DNA from: Bryobacterales bacterium
GTDB lineage: Bacteria > Acidobacteriota > Terriglobia > Bryobacterales > Bryobacteraceae
DNA length: 63,066 nt
Direction of reading: 5' to 3'
Assembly (NCBI GenBank): GCA_020846745.1
Contig: JADLDI010000066.1
Span: 1-63,066, forward strand
A model generated the notes under the pieces. It saw only the letters and a program-made list of their open reading frames with translations, was not told the origin of the DNA and ran no database searches. A program made the translations under genes and the position numbers. Every line of letters begins with the position of its first letter. Position 1 is the first letter of the stretch. Below are positions 25,276 through 34,388 of this stretch, piece by piece.

Positions 25276-26154
25276 TTACCCCAGGCGGACGATCTTTTTG
25301 ACGTTTTCCGAGAAGATCTTACGCTGGATCTCCGGCGTTGCCAGTTTCTTGATCTTGGCGATCTGCTGCGAGCCGCTGCATTTCGGCCCTTGGCCAACAT
25401 GGTCGCTACAGTCAGACCCGTAGAGCAGCTTGTCCTGGTTCCGATTGATGAACGCCCGGGCATGCTCCTCGTCCCGCTGCATCGCGTTCAACCCCGACCC
25501 TGCCGACAGGTCGGCGTACATATTCGGATAGTCCTGCAGATAGCGGTCGGTCCAGCCGCCTGCGGTAACCCGGCCTTTCGGATAGAGAACAGACGGCTCC
25601 TTCGTCTGGTTGGCGTCGATGTTCGCCCACCAGGTTTGCGCGTGGCCGATGAAGTTGACCTTGGGATATTTCTTGAGGACTTGGTAGAACTGGCCGAAGT
25701 TGACGTTATACCGCTCGTATTGAAAGTGCAGCAAAATGGGCACGCTGAAGTGCTGGGCGATGTCGCAGATCAGGTTCATCGGCGCGCTCAGCACGTCGAC
25801 GAAGAACTTCTGTTCGCCGATACCGATCGCCCCCTGGTTGAGGTACTTCTCCAAGGTCTGCTTCGCCTCCGGGTGATAGGGCACTTCGTTGGCGAAGGTG
25901 ACGTACTTCTTCGGATACCTTTTGGCCACTTCCATGCACCGGTCGTTGCCGGAAGCTCCAGCTTCCAGCCCGTAGACGCGCCCGGACGGCAGCAGGATCG
26001 TCTTGGTGATGCCCATCAGGTCCTGATGCTTCAGCAGGACGTCGTCGGGCCGGCCGGAATAGTCTGTGTGCTGGTGGATGTCGATAATCTCCACCGCAGG
26101 CGCCTGCGCGAGGGCCGCGCCGGCAGCCGCTCCCAGGAAGTGGCGTCGGTTCAT
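25276..26154 (-). CDS. TIM-barrel metal-dependent amidohydrolase with Tat-like leader
   Basis: A 292-residue protein starting 'MNRRHFLGAAAGAALAQAP', a twin-arginine-type leader. The mature part has the amidohydrolase-2 layout: 'EIIDIHQHTDYSGRPDDVL' (metal-binding HxH), 'PILLHFQYERYNV', 'NFIGHAQTWWANID' and 'LLYGSDCSDHVG' with the metal-ligating aspartate. Members of this family hydrolyse or decarboxylate small cyclic or aromatic acids; substrate unknown. It shares a 52-bp divergent promoter region with nadE. Confidence 0.85.
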   Translation of the reverse strand: MNRRHFLGAAAGAALAQAPAVEIIDIHQHTDYSGRPDDVLLKHQDLMGITKTILLPSGRVYGLEAGASGNDRCMEVAKRYPKKYVTFANEVPYHPEAKQTLEKYLNQGAIGIGEQKFFVDVLSAPMNLICDIAQHFSVPILLHFQYERYNVNFGQFYQVLKKYPKVNFIGHAQTWWANIDANQTKEPSVLYPKGRVTAGGWTDRYLQDYPNMYADLSAGSGLNAMQRDEEHARAFINRNQDKLLYGSDCSDHVGQGPKCSGSQQIAKIKKLATPEIQRKIFSENVKKIVRLG

Positions 26155-26187
26155 GGGTTACATCATGGCACAACCGGGCATAGCCGC

Positions 26188-26193
26188 TACAAT
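26188..26193 (+). promoter_or_regulatory. -10 box (TACAAT) of nadE, short leader
   Basis: GCCGCTACAAT ends 13 bases before the ATG at 26207, giving a leader of about 7 nt. A weak TGGCAC element lies 16 bases upstream. The box supports the start at 26207 over longer frames. Confidence 0.45.
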
Positions 26194-26206
26194 GGTGATT
26201 TCCTCC

Positions 26207-27856
26207 ATGCGCATCGGCCTCGGCCAGATCAACACAACTATCGGTGATATGGCCGGAAACGTCCGGAAAATGATCGATGCGGCGGGCGCTGCGGCCGGCC
26301 GTGGCGCGGAAATCGTGGTGTTTCCCGAACTGGCCATCCCCGGTTATCCGCCGCGCGACCTCATGGAAAAGCCGAGTTTTGTCGACCACGCGGAGCAGGA
26401 ACTAGCCCGGCTTGCGGCCGCGACGGCCGGCCTGCCGATCACCATCATCGCCGGCTCAATCGGCCACAGCGCGGCCGACTCCGGCAAGCGTGCCATCAAC
26501 TTTGCGGCGGTTCTGAAAGGCGGCCGGGAGATCTTTCGCCAGGTGAAGATGCTGCTGCCGACTTACGACGTTTTCGATGAGGGCCGCTATTTCCTGCCGG
26601 CGGAGCATCAGCGCCCGTTGGAACTGAATGGCCGCACCCTTGGCGTGATTGTTTGTGAGGACGCCTGGAACGACAAGCAGTATTGGGAGCGGCCGCTCTA
26701 CCTGCGCGACCCCGTTCAGGAATTGGTGGCGGCAGGCGGGCAGGCGCTCATTTCGATCAATGCGTCGCCTTATCACATGGGCAAGCGCGCGCAGCGCCGC
26801 GAGATCTTCCAGGTCACCGCGCGGCGCTACGGCATCCCCGTGATCTATGTGAACCAGGTGGGCGGGAACGACCAGTTGGTGTTCGATGGCTCGAGCTTCG
26901 CCATCGACCCCGGCGGAAACGTGATCGCCGCGGCTCCGTCCTTCGCCGAAGACCTCGTAATCGTCGACCTTGACACCGGCGCGGGCGACCAGAACACGAG
27001 CTTCGACGACGAATGCGAAGCCGCCTACGAAGCCCTCGTCATGGGCACCCGCGACTATCTCGCCAAGTGCGGCTTTCGGCGCGTCCTGATCGGGCTTTCC
27101 GGCGGTATCGATTCGTCGCTCACCGCCGCAGTCGCAGTGGACGCCGTGGGGAAAGAGAATGTCACCGGCGTGGCCATGCCCGGTCCGTTCTCCTCGGACC
27201 ACTCGATGACGGACGCGCGAGAGATGGCGGAGCGGTTGGGCATACGGTTTGAGATCGCCCCGATCGGCGCCATGTACGACGAATTCCTCACGGTGCTGGA
27301 CCCGATCTTCGGGTCGTCTAAACGCGATGTAACGGAAGAGAATCTGCAAGCGCGGCTCCGGGGAGTTACCCTGATGGCGCTCTCGAATAAGTGGAACGCG
27401 CTGGTGCTGACAACCGGTAATAAGAGCGAGTTAGCCGTGGGCTACTGCACGCTCTATGGCGACATGTGCGGCGGACTCGCCGTGATCAGCGACGTGCCGA
27501 AAACGCTGGTGTACCAGCTATCGCGGGTGGCGAACCGGCGGCATAACGATGCCATTCCAGAGAACGTCTTTGTGAAGCCGCCCTCGGCCGAGTTACGGCC
27601 GGATCAGAAAGATACCGACTCTCTTCCTCCGTACGAAATATTGGACGCGATCCTGAAGGCATACGTGGAAGAGTATGAAGCGCCGGCCTCGATTGCCGCG
27701 CGGCTGAATCTGCCGCTGGAGCTGGTGCGCGATATCGCACGAAAAGTGGACCGGAACGAATACAAGCGGCAACAGGCAGCTCCCGGCCTGAAGGTGACGA
27801 CAAAGGCGTTTGGAATTGGGAGACGATTCCCGATCGCACAGAGGTTCGAGGAGTGA
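26207..27856 (+). CDS. nadE: Glutamine-dependent NAD+ synthetase
   Basis: Two-domain enzyme (549 residues from ATG 26207) making NAD+ from deamido-NAD+, ATP and glutamine. The N-terminal nitrilase-like glutaminase domain has Glu in 'FPELAIPGYPPRDL', Lys in 'KMLLPTYDVFDEGRYF' and Cys in 'LGVIVCEDAWND'. The C-terminal synthetase has the P-loop 'GLSGGIDSSLTAAVA' near residue 298 and 'LTTGNKSELAVGYCTLYGDMCGG'. The longer frame is open upstream but overlaps the divergent amidohydrolase start. GTGA overlap links it to the propeller-phosphoesterase gene. Confidence 0.96.
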   Translation: MRIGLGQINTTIGDMAGNVRKMIDAAGAAAGRGAEIVVFPELAIPGYPPRDLMEKPSFVDHAEQELARLAAATAGLPITIIAGSIGHSAADSGKRAINFAAVLKGGREIFRQVKMLLPTYDVFDEGRYFLPAEHQRPLELNGRTLGVIVCEDAWNDKQYWERPLYLRDPVQELVAAGGQALISINASPYHMGKRAQRREIFQVTARRYGIPVIYVNQVGGNDQLVFDGSSFAIDPGGNVIAAAPSFAEDLVIVDLDTGAGDQNTSFDDECEAAYEALVMGTRDYLAKCGFRRVLIGLSGGIDSSLTAAVAVDAVGKENVTGVAMPGPFSSDHSMTDAREMAERLGIRFEIAPIGAMYDEFLTVLDPIFGSSKRDVTEENLQARLRGVTLMALSNKWNALVLTTGNKSELAVGYCTLYGDMCGGLAVISDVPKTLVYQLSRVANRRHNDAIPENVFVKPPSAELRPDQKDTDSLPPYEILDAILKAYVEEYEAPASIAARLNLPLELVRDIARKVDRNEYKRQQAAPGLKVTTKAFGIGRRFPIAQRFEE

Positions 27857-30351
27857 AGTCATTTTTCGTGGTGGTTGGCGCGCTGGCGTTGGGCGGCGTG
27901 GCGTTGCTGTCGCAGCCGGAACCGGTGCGGCGTGTGGGTCCGCTGGAAGACGGCGGTTTTTTCCTGAATTCGGGCTGGATTCTGCGACCGGCGGGCAAGC
28001 AGATTCCCGTGGGAACGTTCCCGATGGCAAGTGTCGCGACGCCTGACGGCAAGTACCTGCTGGTAATGAACGGCGGTTTCAATCCGCCGGCGATCAGCGT
28101 GATCGATATCGCGGCCGAGAAAGAACTGGACCGCGTTCGCGTCACCGACGCCTGGCTGGGCTTAGCGCTGGCACGGAACGGCAAGACACTGTATGTCGGG
28201 GGCGGATCGCAATCGGCGGTGTTCGAATTCAACCTGTCGAATGAGGGTAAGCTGACCGCGGCGCGAACCTTCACCGTCGTGCCGCAGGCCGAACGCAAGA
28301 ATACCGACTTCATCGGCGATGTGACCTTTTCGCCCGACGACCGCCTTCTCTATGCCGCGGACCTTTACAAGAACCAGATCGTCGTCATCAACCCGCAATC
28401 GGGCCGCGTGATCGAGACGTTCAAGACCGGCCGCCGCCCGTACAAGATACTCTTCCACCCCGATGGCAAGTCGTTCTTCGTGTCCAGTTGGCTGGATGGC
28501 GCGATTTATCATCACGAAGCCGATTCCGGCAAGCTGATTGCGAGTTACCGCGTGGGTCCGCATACCACCGACATGCTATGGGCCGACGGGTTCCCGAAAA
28601 AGGACGAGGAAGACAAAGAGCCTTCGCCCTACTCGGCACGTATTTTTGTGACCGCCGCCAACACAAATAAGGTGTATGTGCTGGGCGTTACCCCGGCCAA
28701 GGAACTGCGGACCGTAGAAGCGATCAACGTATCGCTCGAGCCGCAGCAACCTTTAGGCATGACACCGAGCGCGCTGGCGCTGACCAAAGACAAGAAGCGG
28801 CTGTACGTGGTGTGTTCCGATGCGAACACGGTCGCGGTGGTCGATGTGGCGGAGTTGCAGAGCGTGGTGCAGGGCTTTATCCCGGCCGGGTGGTATCCGA
28901 CCGGTGTTCGTGCGCTTGCGAACGGCAAGGTGGCGGTATTGAATGGGCGCGGGTTGCGTAGCTATCCCAATCCGAATGGTCCGAATCCGGCCAGGCGCGC
29001 CGCCCCTTCCCACGGCGGTATTCGCTCGGATCAGTACGTCGGCGCCATCCAACTCGGTACGGTGGCCATGATCGATGCGCCCGATGCCGAAGCAATCGCG
29101 AAGCACACGCGCACCGTGATGATGAATTCGCCCTATCGCGATAAGCTGCTGGCCGAACTGACTGAGATTCCCAAGGGCAATCCGGTGCCCCGATCGCCTG
29201 CCGATCAGTCGCCCATCCAGCATGTCCTCTACATTGTGAAAGAGAACCGCACGTATGACCAGGTGCTGGGCGACTTGGGAAAGGGAAATGGCGACCCGTC
29301 GCTAACCCTGTTCGACGAGAAGTCCGCCCCGAACCATCACAAACTGGCGCGTGAGTTCGTCTTGCTCGACAACTTCTATGTCTCCGCGGACGTGTCCGCC
29401 GACGGCCATAGCTGGACCACCTCGGCCATCGGCACCGATTACATCCAGAAGATGTGGCCAAACAGTTATGCCGGGCGGCGTAAGCTGTATGACTACGAAG
29501 GGCAGGAACCGACATCGCGCCCTCCGGCCGGGTATATCTGGACGCAGGTCGCCTCGGCCGGGTTGCCGCTGCGTAACTACGGCTACTTCGCCGATAACAT
29601 CGTGCCGGCGCCGGCCAGTGGCGCGCAGGTGAAAAGCGTACGCGACCCGGTGCTGCGGCAGGCGACCAATATGGATTACCGGGCTTTCGACCTCGACTAT
29701 CCGGACATCAAGCGCGCCGAAGTCTTCCTGGCCGACCTGCAGCGAATGGAGCGGGAAAACAGCATGCCGCGCTTTATGGTGATGCGCCTCGGTAACGACC
29801 ATACGTCAGGCACGGCGCCGGGCAAGATCGCGCCGTTGTCCGCGATGGCCGATAACGACGCGGCGCTGGGTCAAATTGTCGAGGCGTGCTCGCGCAGTAA
29901 GTTCTGGCCGCGGATGGCGATCTTCGTGTTGCAGGACGACGCGCAGAACGGAGCCGACCATGTGGACAGCCACCGGTCGCCCGCCTATGTGTTGTCGCCC
30001 TACACGCGGCGCAACGGATATCTCGATTCCACGTTCTATAACACCACTTCGATGCTGCGCACGATGGAGTTGATCCTGGGCCTCCGGCCGATGACCACTT
30101 ACGACGCTGCCGCGCCGCCCATGTGGCGCGCGTTCGCGCATCAGCCCGACAATTCGCCATATGTGGCCGAAAAGGCGCGCATTCCCGTCGATAGTAAGAA
30201 TCCGGCGCAGTCGGCTTCGGCCAAACGGTCGCAATCGATGGACTTTACTGAAGCCGACCGGATTGACGACGACGAGTTAAACGATATCCTCTGGGCCGCC
30301 ATCAAGCAGACCCCCGCGCCTGCACCCACGCGCAGTTTCTTCGGACGGTAA
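27853..30351 (+). CDS. YncE-type beta-propeller fused to an alkaline-phosphatase-superfamily phosphoesterase
   Basis: An 832-residue exported protein (GTG start, leader 'KSFFVVVGALALGGVALLS'). Residues about 30-430 are a seven-bladed YncE-like propeller ('PDGKYLLVMNGGFNPPAISVIDI', 'ALTKDKKRLYVVCSDANTVAVVDV'). Residues about 450-780 are a phosphoesterase domain: 'IQHVLYIVKENRTYDQVLGDLGKGNGDP' and 'NFYVSADVSADGHSWTTSAIGTDY', then 'VMRLGNDHTSGTAPG' and 'DDAQNGADHVDSHRSPAYVLSPYTRR' with metal-ligand Asp/His. Likely hydrolyses phosphate esters or phospholipids in the periplasm. It is translationally coupled to nadE. Confidence 0.9.
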   Translation: MKSFFVVVGALALGGVALLSQPEPVRRVGPLEDGGFFLNSGWILRPAGKQIPVGTFPMASVATPDGKYLLVMNGGFNPPAISVIDIAAEKELDRVRVTDAWLGLALARNGKTLYVGGGSQSAVFEFNLSNEGKLTAARTFTVVPQAERKNTDFIGDVTFSPDDRLLYAADLYKNQIVVINPQSGRVIETFKTGRRPYKILFHPDGKSFFVSSWLDGAIYHHEADSGKLIASYRVGPHTTDMLWADGFPKKDEEDKEPSPYSARIFVTAANTNKVYVLGVTPAKELRTVEAINVSLEPQQPLGMTPSALALTKDKKRLYVVCSDANTVAVVDVAELQSVVQGFIPAGWYPTGVRALANGKVAVLNGRGLRSYPNPNGPNPARRAAPSHGGIRSDQYVGAIQLGTVAMIDAPDAEAIAKHTRTVMMNSPYRDKLLAELTEIPKGNPVPRSPADQSPIQHVLYIVKENRTYDQVLGDLGKGNGDPSLTLFDEKSAPNHHKLAREFVLLDNFYVSADVSADGHSWTTSAIGTDYIQKMWPNSYAGRRKLYDYEGQEPTSRPPAGYIWTQVASAGLPLRNYGYFADNIVPAPASGAQVKSVRDPVLRQATNMDYRAFDLDYPDIKRAEVFLADLQRMERENSMPRFMVMRLGNDHTSGTAPGKIAPLSAMADNDAALGQIVEACSRSKFWPRMAIFVLQDDAQNGADHVDSHRSPAYVLSPYTRRNGYLDSTFYNTTSMLRTMELILGLRPMTTYDAAAPPMWRAFAHQPDNSPYVAEKARIPVDSKNPAQSASAKRSQSMDFTEADRIDDDELNDILWAAIKQTPAPAPTRSFFGR

Positions 30352-30358
30352 GCCGGCG

Positions 30359-32458
30359 ATGCCCAACATCTACCTGTGCTTCGTTTGGCACATGCACCAG
30401 CCGTTTTATAAGGACCTGATCAGCGGCGAGTACCAACTGCCTTGGACGCGTATGCACGCGCTCAAGGATTACTACGGCATGGTGCAGATCCTGGAGGACT
30501 TTCCCGAAGTCCACCAGACGTTCAACCTCGTACCGTCGATGATGGTGCAGATCCACGAGTACGCCACCGCGCAGGCACAGGACCCGTTTCTTCGGCTCGC
30601 GCTCAAGCCGGCCGAAGAACTCGACGAAGACGAGCAGGCCTTTATCCTCCGCTACTTTTTCCAGGCGCATCCCACGCGCATGATCCGGCGCTATCCGCGC
30701 TACGGCGAGTTGCACGACGGGTGGCTGGCGGCCGATCGCAATCCCAAGCGTGCGCGGCATTTCTTTTCCGCCCCCACGCTGCGCGATCTGCAGGTGCTCA
30801 GCCAGCTTGCGTGGTTCGACGAAGAGTTTCAGGAGAAAGACGAAGAGGTGCGGCAACTGGTCGAGAAAGGCCGCGGATACAACTTCGACGACCAGGCGCT
30901 GATGGGGCGCAAGCAGATCGAGATCATGCAGCGCGTGCTGCCCGCCTATCGCAAGTTTGCCGATAAAGGGCAGATCGAGGTTTCGACAACCCCCTTCTAT
31001 CACCCCATTCTGCCCCTGCTGTGCGATACCAATATCGCCTCCGTCGGCCACCCGTACGTACCGCTGCCGAACCGGTTCCAGTATCCGGGCGACGCGCAGC
31101 ATCAGTTAGAGCGTGCGCGTGAGTATGTCGTGAACGAGTTCGATCAGGCGCCGGCCGGCTTGTGGCCGTCGGAAGGCTCTGTATCCGACGAGGCGCTGCA
31201 CATCGCGGCGAAGCTCGGCTTCAAGTGGGCGGCGACAGACAACGGAGTGCTGACTCGGACGATTCACCGCATGGCCGATTGCTACGAAACGTACCGGCCG
31301 TATCTCTGGCGGCAGGATGGGGACGAGTTGCGGATGATCTTCCGCGATCACTATTTGAGCGACCTCGTCGGCTTCGTCTACTCCCGCATGAACCCCTACG
31401 ATGCGGCTAATCACTTCCTGAACCGCATTCGCGAGAACAGTCAGTGCGTTCTCAATGCCGGCCGGGATGCGCTGGTGCCCATCATTCTCGATGGCGAGAA
31501 CGCCTGGGAGCACTATGAACTCAATGGCCGCACGTTCCTCAAAGAACTCTACCGCAGGATTCAGCACCATCCGCACATCCATGCCCTCACGGTCAGTGAG
31601 GCGCTGGAGCGTGTGCACGCCGAACCCCTGGGCCATATCTTCCCCGGATCGTGGATCAACGCGAACTTCGACGTGTGGCTCGGCGCCGAAGAAGATAACC
31701 GCGCATGGGACCAGCTACTCACCGCTCGGCGTACGTATGAACAGTTCATGGCTGGACCGGAAGCGAAGAACCTCCCCGAAGAGCGGCGTAAGCTCGCCTG
31801 GGAAGAGTTACTGATCGCCGAAGGCAGCGATTGGAATTGGTGGTACGGCCCCGAGCACTTCTCCGACAACAAGCCGGAGTTCGACCGTCTGTTCCGCTCT
31901 CATCTGGCCAACGTCTATCGCGCCCTGGGCATGCAACCGCCCGACGAACTGAGCCGGCCCATCCTCAAAGTGGCGGCCCAGGAGATGCATCATGAGCCGA
32001 CCGCCCCGATACAACCCAAGATCGATGGCGACGTAACGTCCTACTTCGAATGGATGGGCGCCGGCGTCTATGAAGTCGACGAACGTAGCGGCGCCATGCA
32101 CGGCCAGCGCTTCGTGATCGACCGCCTGTTGTACGGCGCAGACCGCCAGAACCTCTACCTGCGCCTCGATTTCGAACAGCCCCTCACCGATGCGCGCATC
32201 CACTTCAACTTCCAACACCAGGAATTCGACGTGGAGATCCGCGGGCAGGAACTCAAAGTGACCGGCGATGGAGCCGCGGAAGTGGCTTATCAAAAGGTGC
32301 TCGAATTGAAGGTGCCCTTGCACGGTATCGATGCGCATCCGGGCGACCGCGTATCTCTGCAGCTTTCGGTGTGGCAGGGCGCACTGCCGCTCGATGCAAT
32401 GCCGCGAGACGGTTGGTTACGGTTGGATACGGCGGAACCGGGGGAGTGGCCGATTTGA
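30359..32458 (+). CDS. Glycoside hydrolase family 57 (alpha-amylase/alpha-glucan type)
   Basis: A 699-residue cytoplasmic glycosidase with no signal peptide. The GH57 start 'IYLCFVWHMHQPFYKD' (family motif 1, HxHQP), 'VSTTPFYHPILPLLCD' (motif 2-like), 'LWPSEGSVSDEAL' holding the usual catalytic Glu, 'FRDHYLSDLVGFVYSR' (the Asp region) and 'IILDGENAWEHYELNGR' are all seen. The C-terminal 150 residues are beta-rich. It probably acts on glycogen or alpha-glucans as amylase, pullulanase or branching-type enzyme. It starts seven bases after the phosphoesterase. Confidence 0.92.
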   Translation: MPNIYLCFVWHMHQPFYKDLISGEYQLPWTRMHALKDYYGMVQILEDFPEVHQTFNLVPSMMVQIHEYATAQAQDPFLRLALKPAEELDEDEQAFILRYFFQAHPTRMIRRYPRYGELHDGWLAADRNPKRARHFFSAPTLRDLQVLSQLAWFDEEFQEKDEEVRQLVEKGRGYNFDDQALMGRKQIEIMQRVLPAYRKFADKGQIEVSTTPFYHPILPLLCDTNIASVGHPYVPLPNRFQYPGDAQHQLERAREYVVNEFDQAPAGLWPSEGSVSDEALHIAAKLGFKWAATDNGVLTRTIHRMADCYETYRPYLWRQDGDELRMIFRDHYLSDLVGFVYSRMNPYDAANHFLNRIRENSQCVLNAGRDALVPIILDGENAWEHYELNGRTFLKELYRRIQHHPHIHALTVSEALERVHAEPLGHIFPGSWINANFDVWLGAEEDNRAWDQLLTARRTYEQFMAGPEAKNLPEERRKLAWEELLIAEGSDWNWWYGPEHFSDNKPEFDRLFRSHLANVYRALGMQPPDELSRPILKVAAQEMHHEPTAPIQPKIDGDVTSYFEWMGAGVYEVDERSGAMHGQRFVIDRLLYGADRQNLYLRLDFEQPLTDARIHFNFQHQEFDVEIRGQELKVTGDGAAEVAYQKVLELKVPLHGIDAHPGDRVSLQLSVWQGALPLDAMPRDGWLRLDTAEPGEWPI

Positions 32459-32480
32459 GGCCGATTTGAGGCCGGTTTGA
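32448..32480 (+). repeat. Three 11-bp tandem repeats across the GH57 stop codon
   Basis: GGCCGATTTGA occurs at 32448-32458 and 32459-32469, and as GGCCGGTTTGA at 32470-32480. The GH57 TGA stop is the end of the first copy, so each unit supplies a TGA in frame-dependent positions. Looks like a slipped-strand duplication. Confidence 0.8.
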
Positions 32481-32544
32481 GGAGTGCCCGCCGGCCTTCT
32501 GCATCACCCATCTATCGTGCTCTTCGGCCGGCCGTTGCTTGCGA

Positions 32545-32988
32545 TTACTTCTGCGGGGGGGCGGGCTTTACGGTGTGGCGGGTGGTCATTTTCCAGTCGC
32601 TACCGTCCTTGATCCAGACCTGAATAAAATCGAGGTAGGTCGCGGTGGGTTTGCCGTTAAGGTTGCCGTTGGCGGTGAGGCGGCCGTGGACGACGCCGGT
32701 TTTGCCGTTGTTATAGATCTGGACGGTGGAGCCGGGATCAAGTACGAAATTGGGTTTGCCCTTGCCTAGAGCGGCAATGCAGGCGGCTTTGTCTTCGAGC
32801 AGGGCGTTGGAGTGGACGTAGATGAGGTCGGGGGAGAGGAGTTTGTCGAGGGTGGCGGTGTCGCCGGCTTTGGCGGCGGCATTGAACTTGTCGAGGGCGG
32901 CGCGGACGGCCTTTTCGTCCGCGGGCCGGTTTTCGGCGGCGAAGGAGAGGCAGGCAACAGCAAGGGCGGTGAGCAGCAGCGCTTTCAT
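32545..32988 (-). CDS. Exported NTF2-like (DUF4440) protein
   Basis: A 147-residue protein with signal peptide (KALLLTALAVACLSFAAE). The mature part is an NTF2-like cone: 'AVRAALDKFNAAAKAGDTATLDKLLSPDLIYVHSNALLEDKAACIAAL', 'VQIYNNGKTGVVHGRLTANGN' and 'YLDFIQVWIKDGSDWKMTTRHTVKP', the standard DUF4440/SnoaL-like wording. Such proteins bind small ligands or act as isomerase-like folds; no catalytic residue can be assigned. Divergent from the aminotransferase gene with a 109-bp spacer. Confidence 0.85.
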   Translation of the reverse strand: MKALLLTALAVACLSFAAENRPADEKAVRAALDKFNAAAKAGDTATLDKLLSPDLIYVHSNALLEDKAACIAALGKGKPNFVLDPGSTVQIYNNGKTGVVHGRLTANGNLNGKPTATYLDFIQVWIKDGSDWKMTTRHTVKPAPPQK

Positions 32989-33058
32989 AAGGAAACCAGG
33001 ATAACGCTATTGAAGCGGCGTTTGCGTTTTGGGCATTCACACGGGGCGCGGCATCTCC

Positions 33059-33064
33059 TACAAT
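33059..33064 (+). promoter_or_regulatory. Putative -10 box (TACAAT) of the aminotransferase gene
   Basis: CTCCTACAAT lies 33 bases before the ATG at 33098; an AAAGGA ribosome-binding site lies between. Same box type as thiG and nadE. Confidence 0.35.
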
Positions 33065-33097
33065 ACCCTTGGGCATCAAAGGACCCGATCATCCCAT

Positions 33098-34384
33098 ATG
33101 CAGCGTAGAACGTTCGTCACCGCGATGGCGGCCGCACCCGCCGCCAAGACCGGCCAGCGGCGGCCGAAGCCGATCCGCGCCGGGTTTTGGGGAACCCAGT
33201 ATTACGACGAAAAAGAGCGGGAGCAACTGCTGGACGTGCTGGAGTCGCAGTCGCCGTTCCGATGGTATGGCTCGACGAAACAGCCGCCGGCGAAGGTGTC
33301 GACGTTTGAGCGCGAGTTCGCGCGGCGGATGCAAACGAAGTACGCACTGGCGGTGACGTCGGGAACGGCCGCGCTGCAGACGGCGGTGAACGCGCTCGCG
33401 ATTGGACCGGGCGATGAAGTGATCATGCCGGCCTGGACGTGGCACTCCTGCTACGCGGCGGTGGTGCTGGCCGGGGCGCTGCCGGTATTCGCGGAGATCG
33501 ACAGGTCTTTCAACATCGACCCGGGCGGCATCGAGCGGCACATCACGCCGGCGACGAAGCTGATCATGGCGGTACACCTGCAAGGCACGCCGTGCGACAT
33601 GGACCGGATCCTGCCGATTGCGCGCAAGCATGGGGTGAAAGTGTTGGAAGATTGCGCACAATCGGTGGGCGCGTCCTATAAAGGGAAGCCGGTCGGGTCA
33701 ATGGCCGATATCGGCATCTACAGCCTGCAACTTAACAAGACAATCACGGCGGGCGAGGGCGGAGCGGTGGTGACGAACGACGCGGCGCTGTTTGAGCGCG
33801 CGACGCGGTTCCACGACATCGGGATGCTGCGGGAGCCGCACCAGCAACTGCTGGGCACGCCGCAGGTGAACCCGTTTGTGGGGTGCAATTTCCGGCTGAA
33901 CGAATTCTCGGGCGGGGTGCTGCTGGCGCAGTTACGGAAACTCGACCGGGTAGTGGGCGACGTGCGCGCGAACGCCAAGGTGGTGTATGAAGCGTTGCGG
34001 GACCTGCCGGGCGCGCGGTTCCGGTTCACGCCGGACCCGGAAGGGGAACTCGGGACGGGCGTGTTTTTCGAGTTCAAGTCGAAAGAACAGTGCGACCGGT
34101 TCAAAGAGGTGTCGAAGGCGGAAGGGGCGATAACGGCGAATCCGGGCGGGTCGGCGATCTTACCGATTCAGCCGTACATCATGCAGAAGGCTACCGCCCA
34201 TCCAAACTGGCCTACCTTCAATACGCCGCGAGGGCGGGCGATTCAATATGGACCGGAGATCTGCCCGAAGACAATCGACATCCTGTCGCGTTTCGCAGGA
34301 CCGTTGATGGACCCGAAGTTTACGCGCGACGATTTGGAGGAGATTATTGCGGCGACGCGGAAGGCCTACGTCGCCGCCGCCTAA
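33098..34384 (+). CDS. DegT/DnrJ/EryC1/StrS-type PLP aminotransferase with Tat-like leader
   Basis: A 428-residue PLP enzyme when started at ATG 33098 ('MQRRTFVTAMAAAPAAK', a Tat-like leader). Family features: 'FERE FARRMQTKYALAVTSGTAAL' (spaced here for reading), 'GDEVIMPAWTWHSCYAAVVLAGALPVF', 'KVLEDCAQSVGASY', and the PLP-lysine in 'YSLQLNKTITAGEGG' followed by 'GGAVVTND'. These enzymes normally aminate sugar nucleotides in the cytoplasm, so a leader-like N-terminus is odd; it may be a truncated leader retained after gene duplication. Gene neighbours give no sugar pathway. Convergent with the cytochrome gene four bases away. Confidence 0.88.
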   Translation: MQRRTFVTAMAAAPAAKTGQRRPKPIRAGFWGTQYYDEKEREQLLDVLESQSPFRWYGSTKQPPAKVSTFEREFARRMQTKYALAVTSGTAALQTAVNALAIGPGDEVIMPAWTWHSCYAAVVLAGALPVFAEIDRSFNIDPGGIERHITPATKLIMAVHLQGTPCDMDRILPIARKHGVKVLEDCAQSVGASYKGKPVGSMADIGIYSLQLNKTITAGEGGAVVTNDAALFERATRFHDIGMLREPHQQLLGTPQVNPFVGCNFRLNEFSGGVLLAQLRKLDRVVGDVRANAKVVYEALRDLPGARFRFTPDPEGELGTGVFFEFKSKEQCDRFKEVSKAEGAITANPGGSAILPIQPYIMQKATAHPNWPTFNTPRGRAIQYGPEICPKTIDILSRFAGPLMDPKFTRDDLEEIIAATRKAYVAAA

Positions 34385-34388
34385 ACCG

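Noticed and set aside
26164..26179. Second sigma-54 promoter (TGGCACAACCGGGCA) near nadE
   Set aside because: The -24 part fits but the -12 TTGC is missing.
26066..26206. Upstream extension of nadE by 47 codons
   Set aside because: It overlaps the divergent amidohydrolase start and has no homology; the -10 box at 26188 fits the 26207 start.
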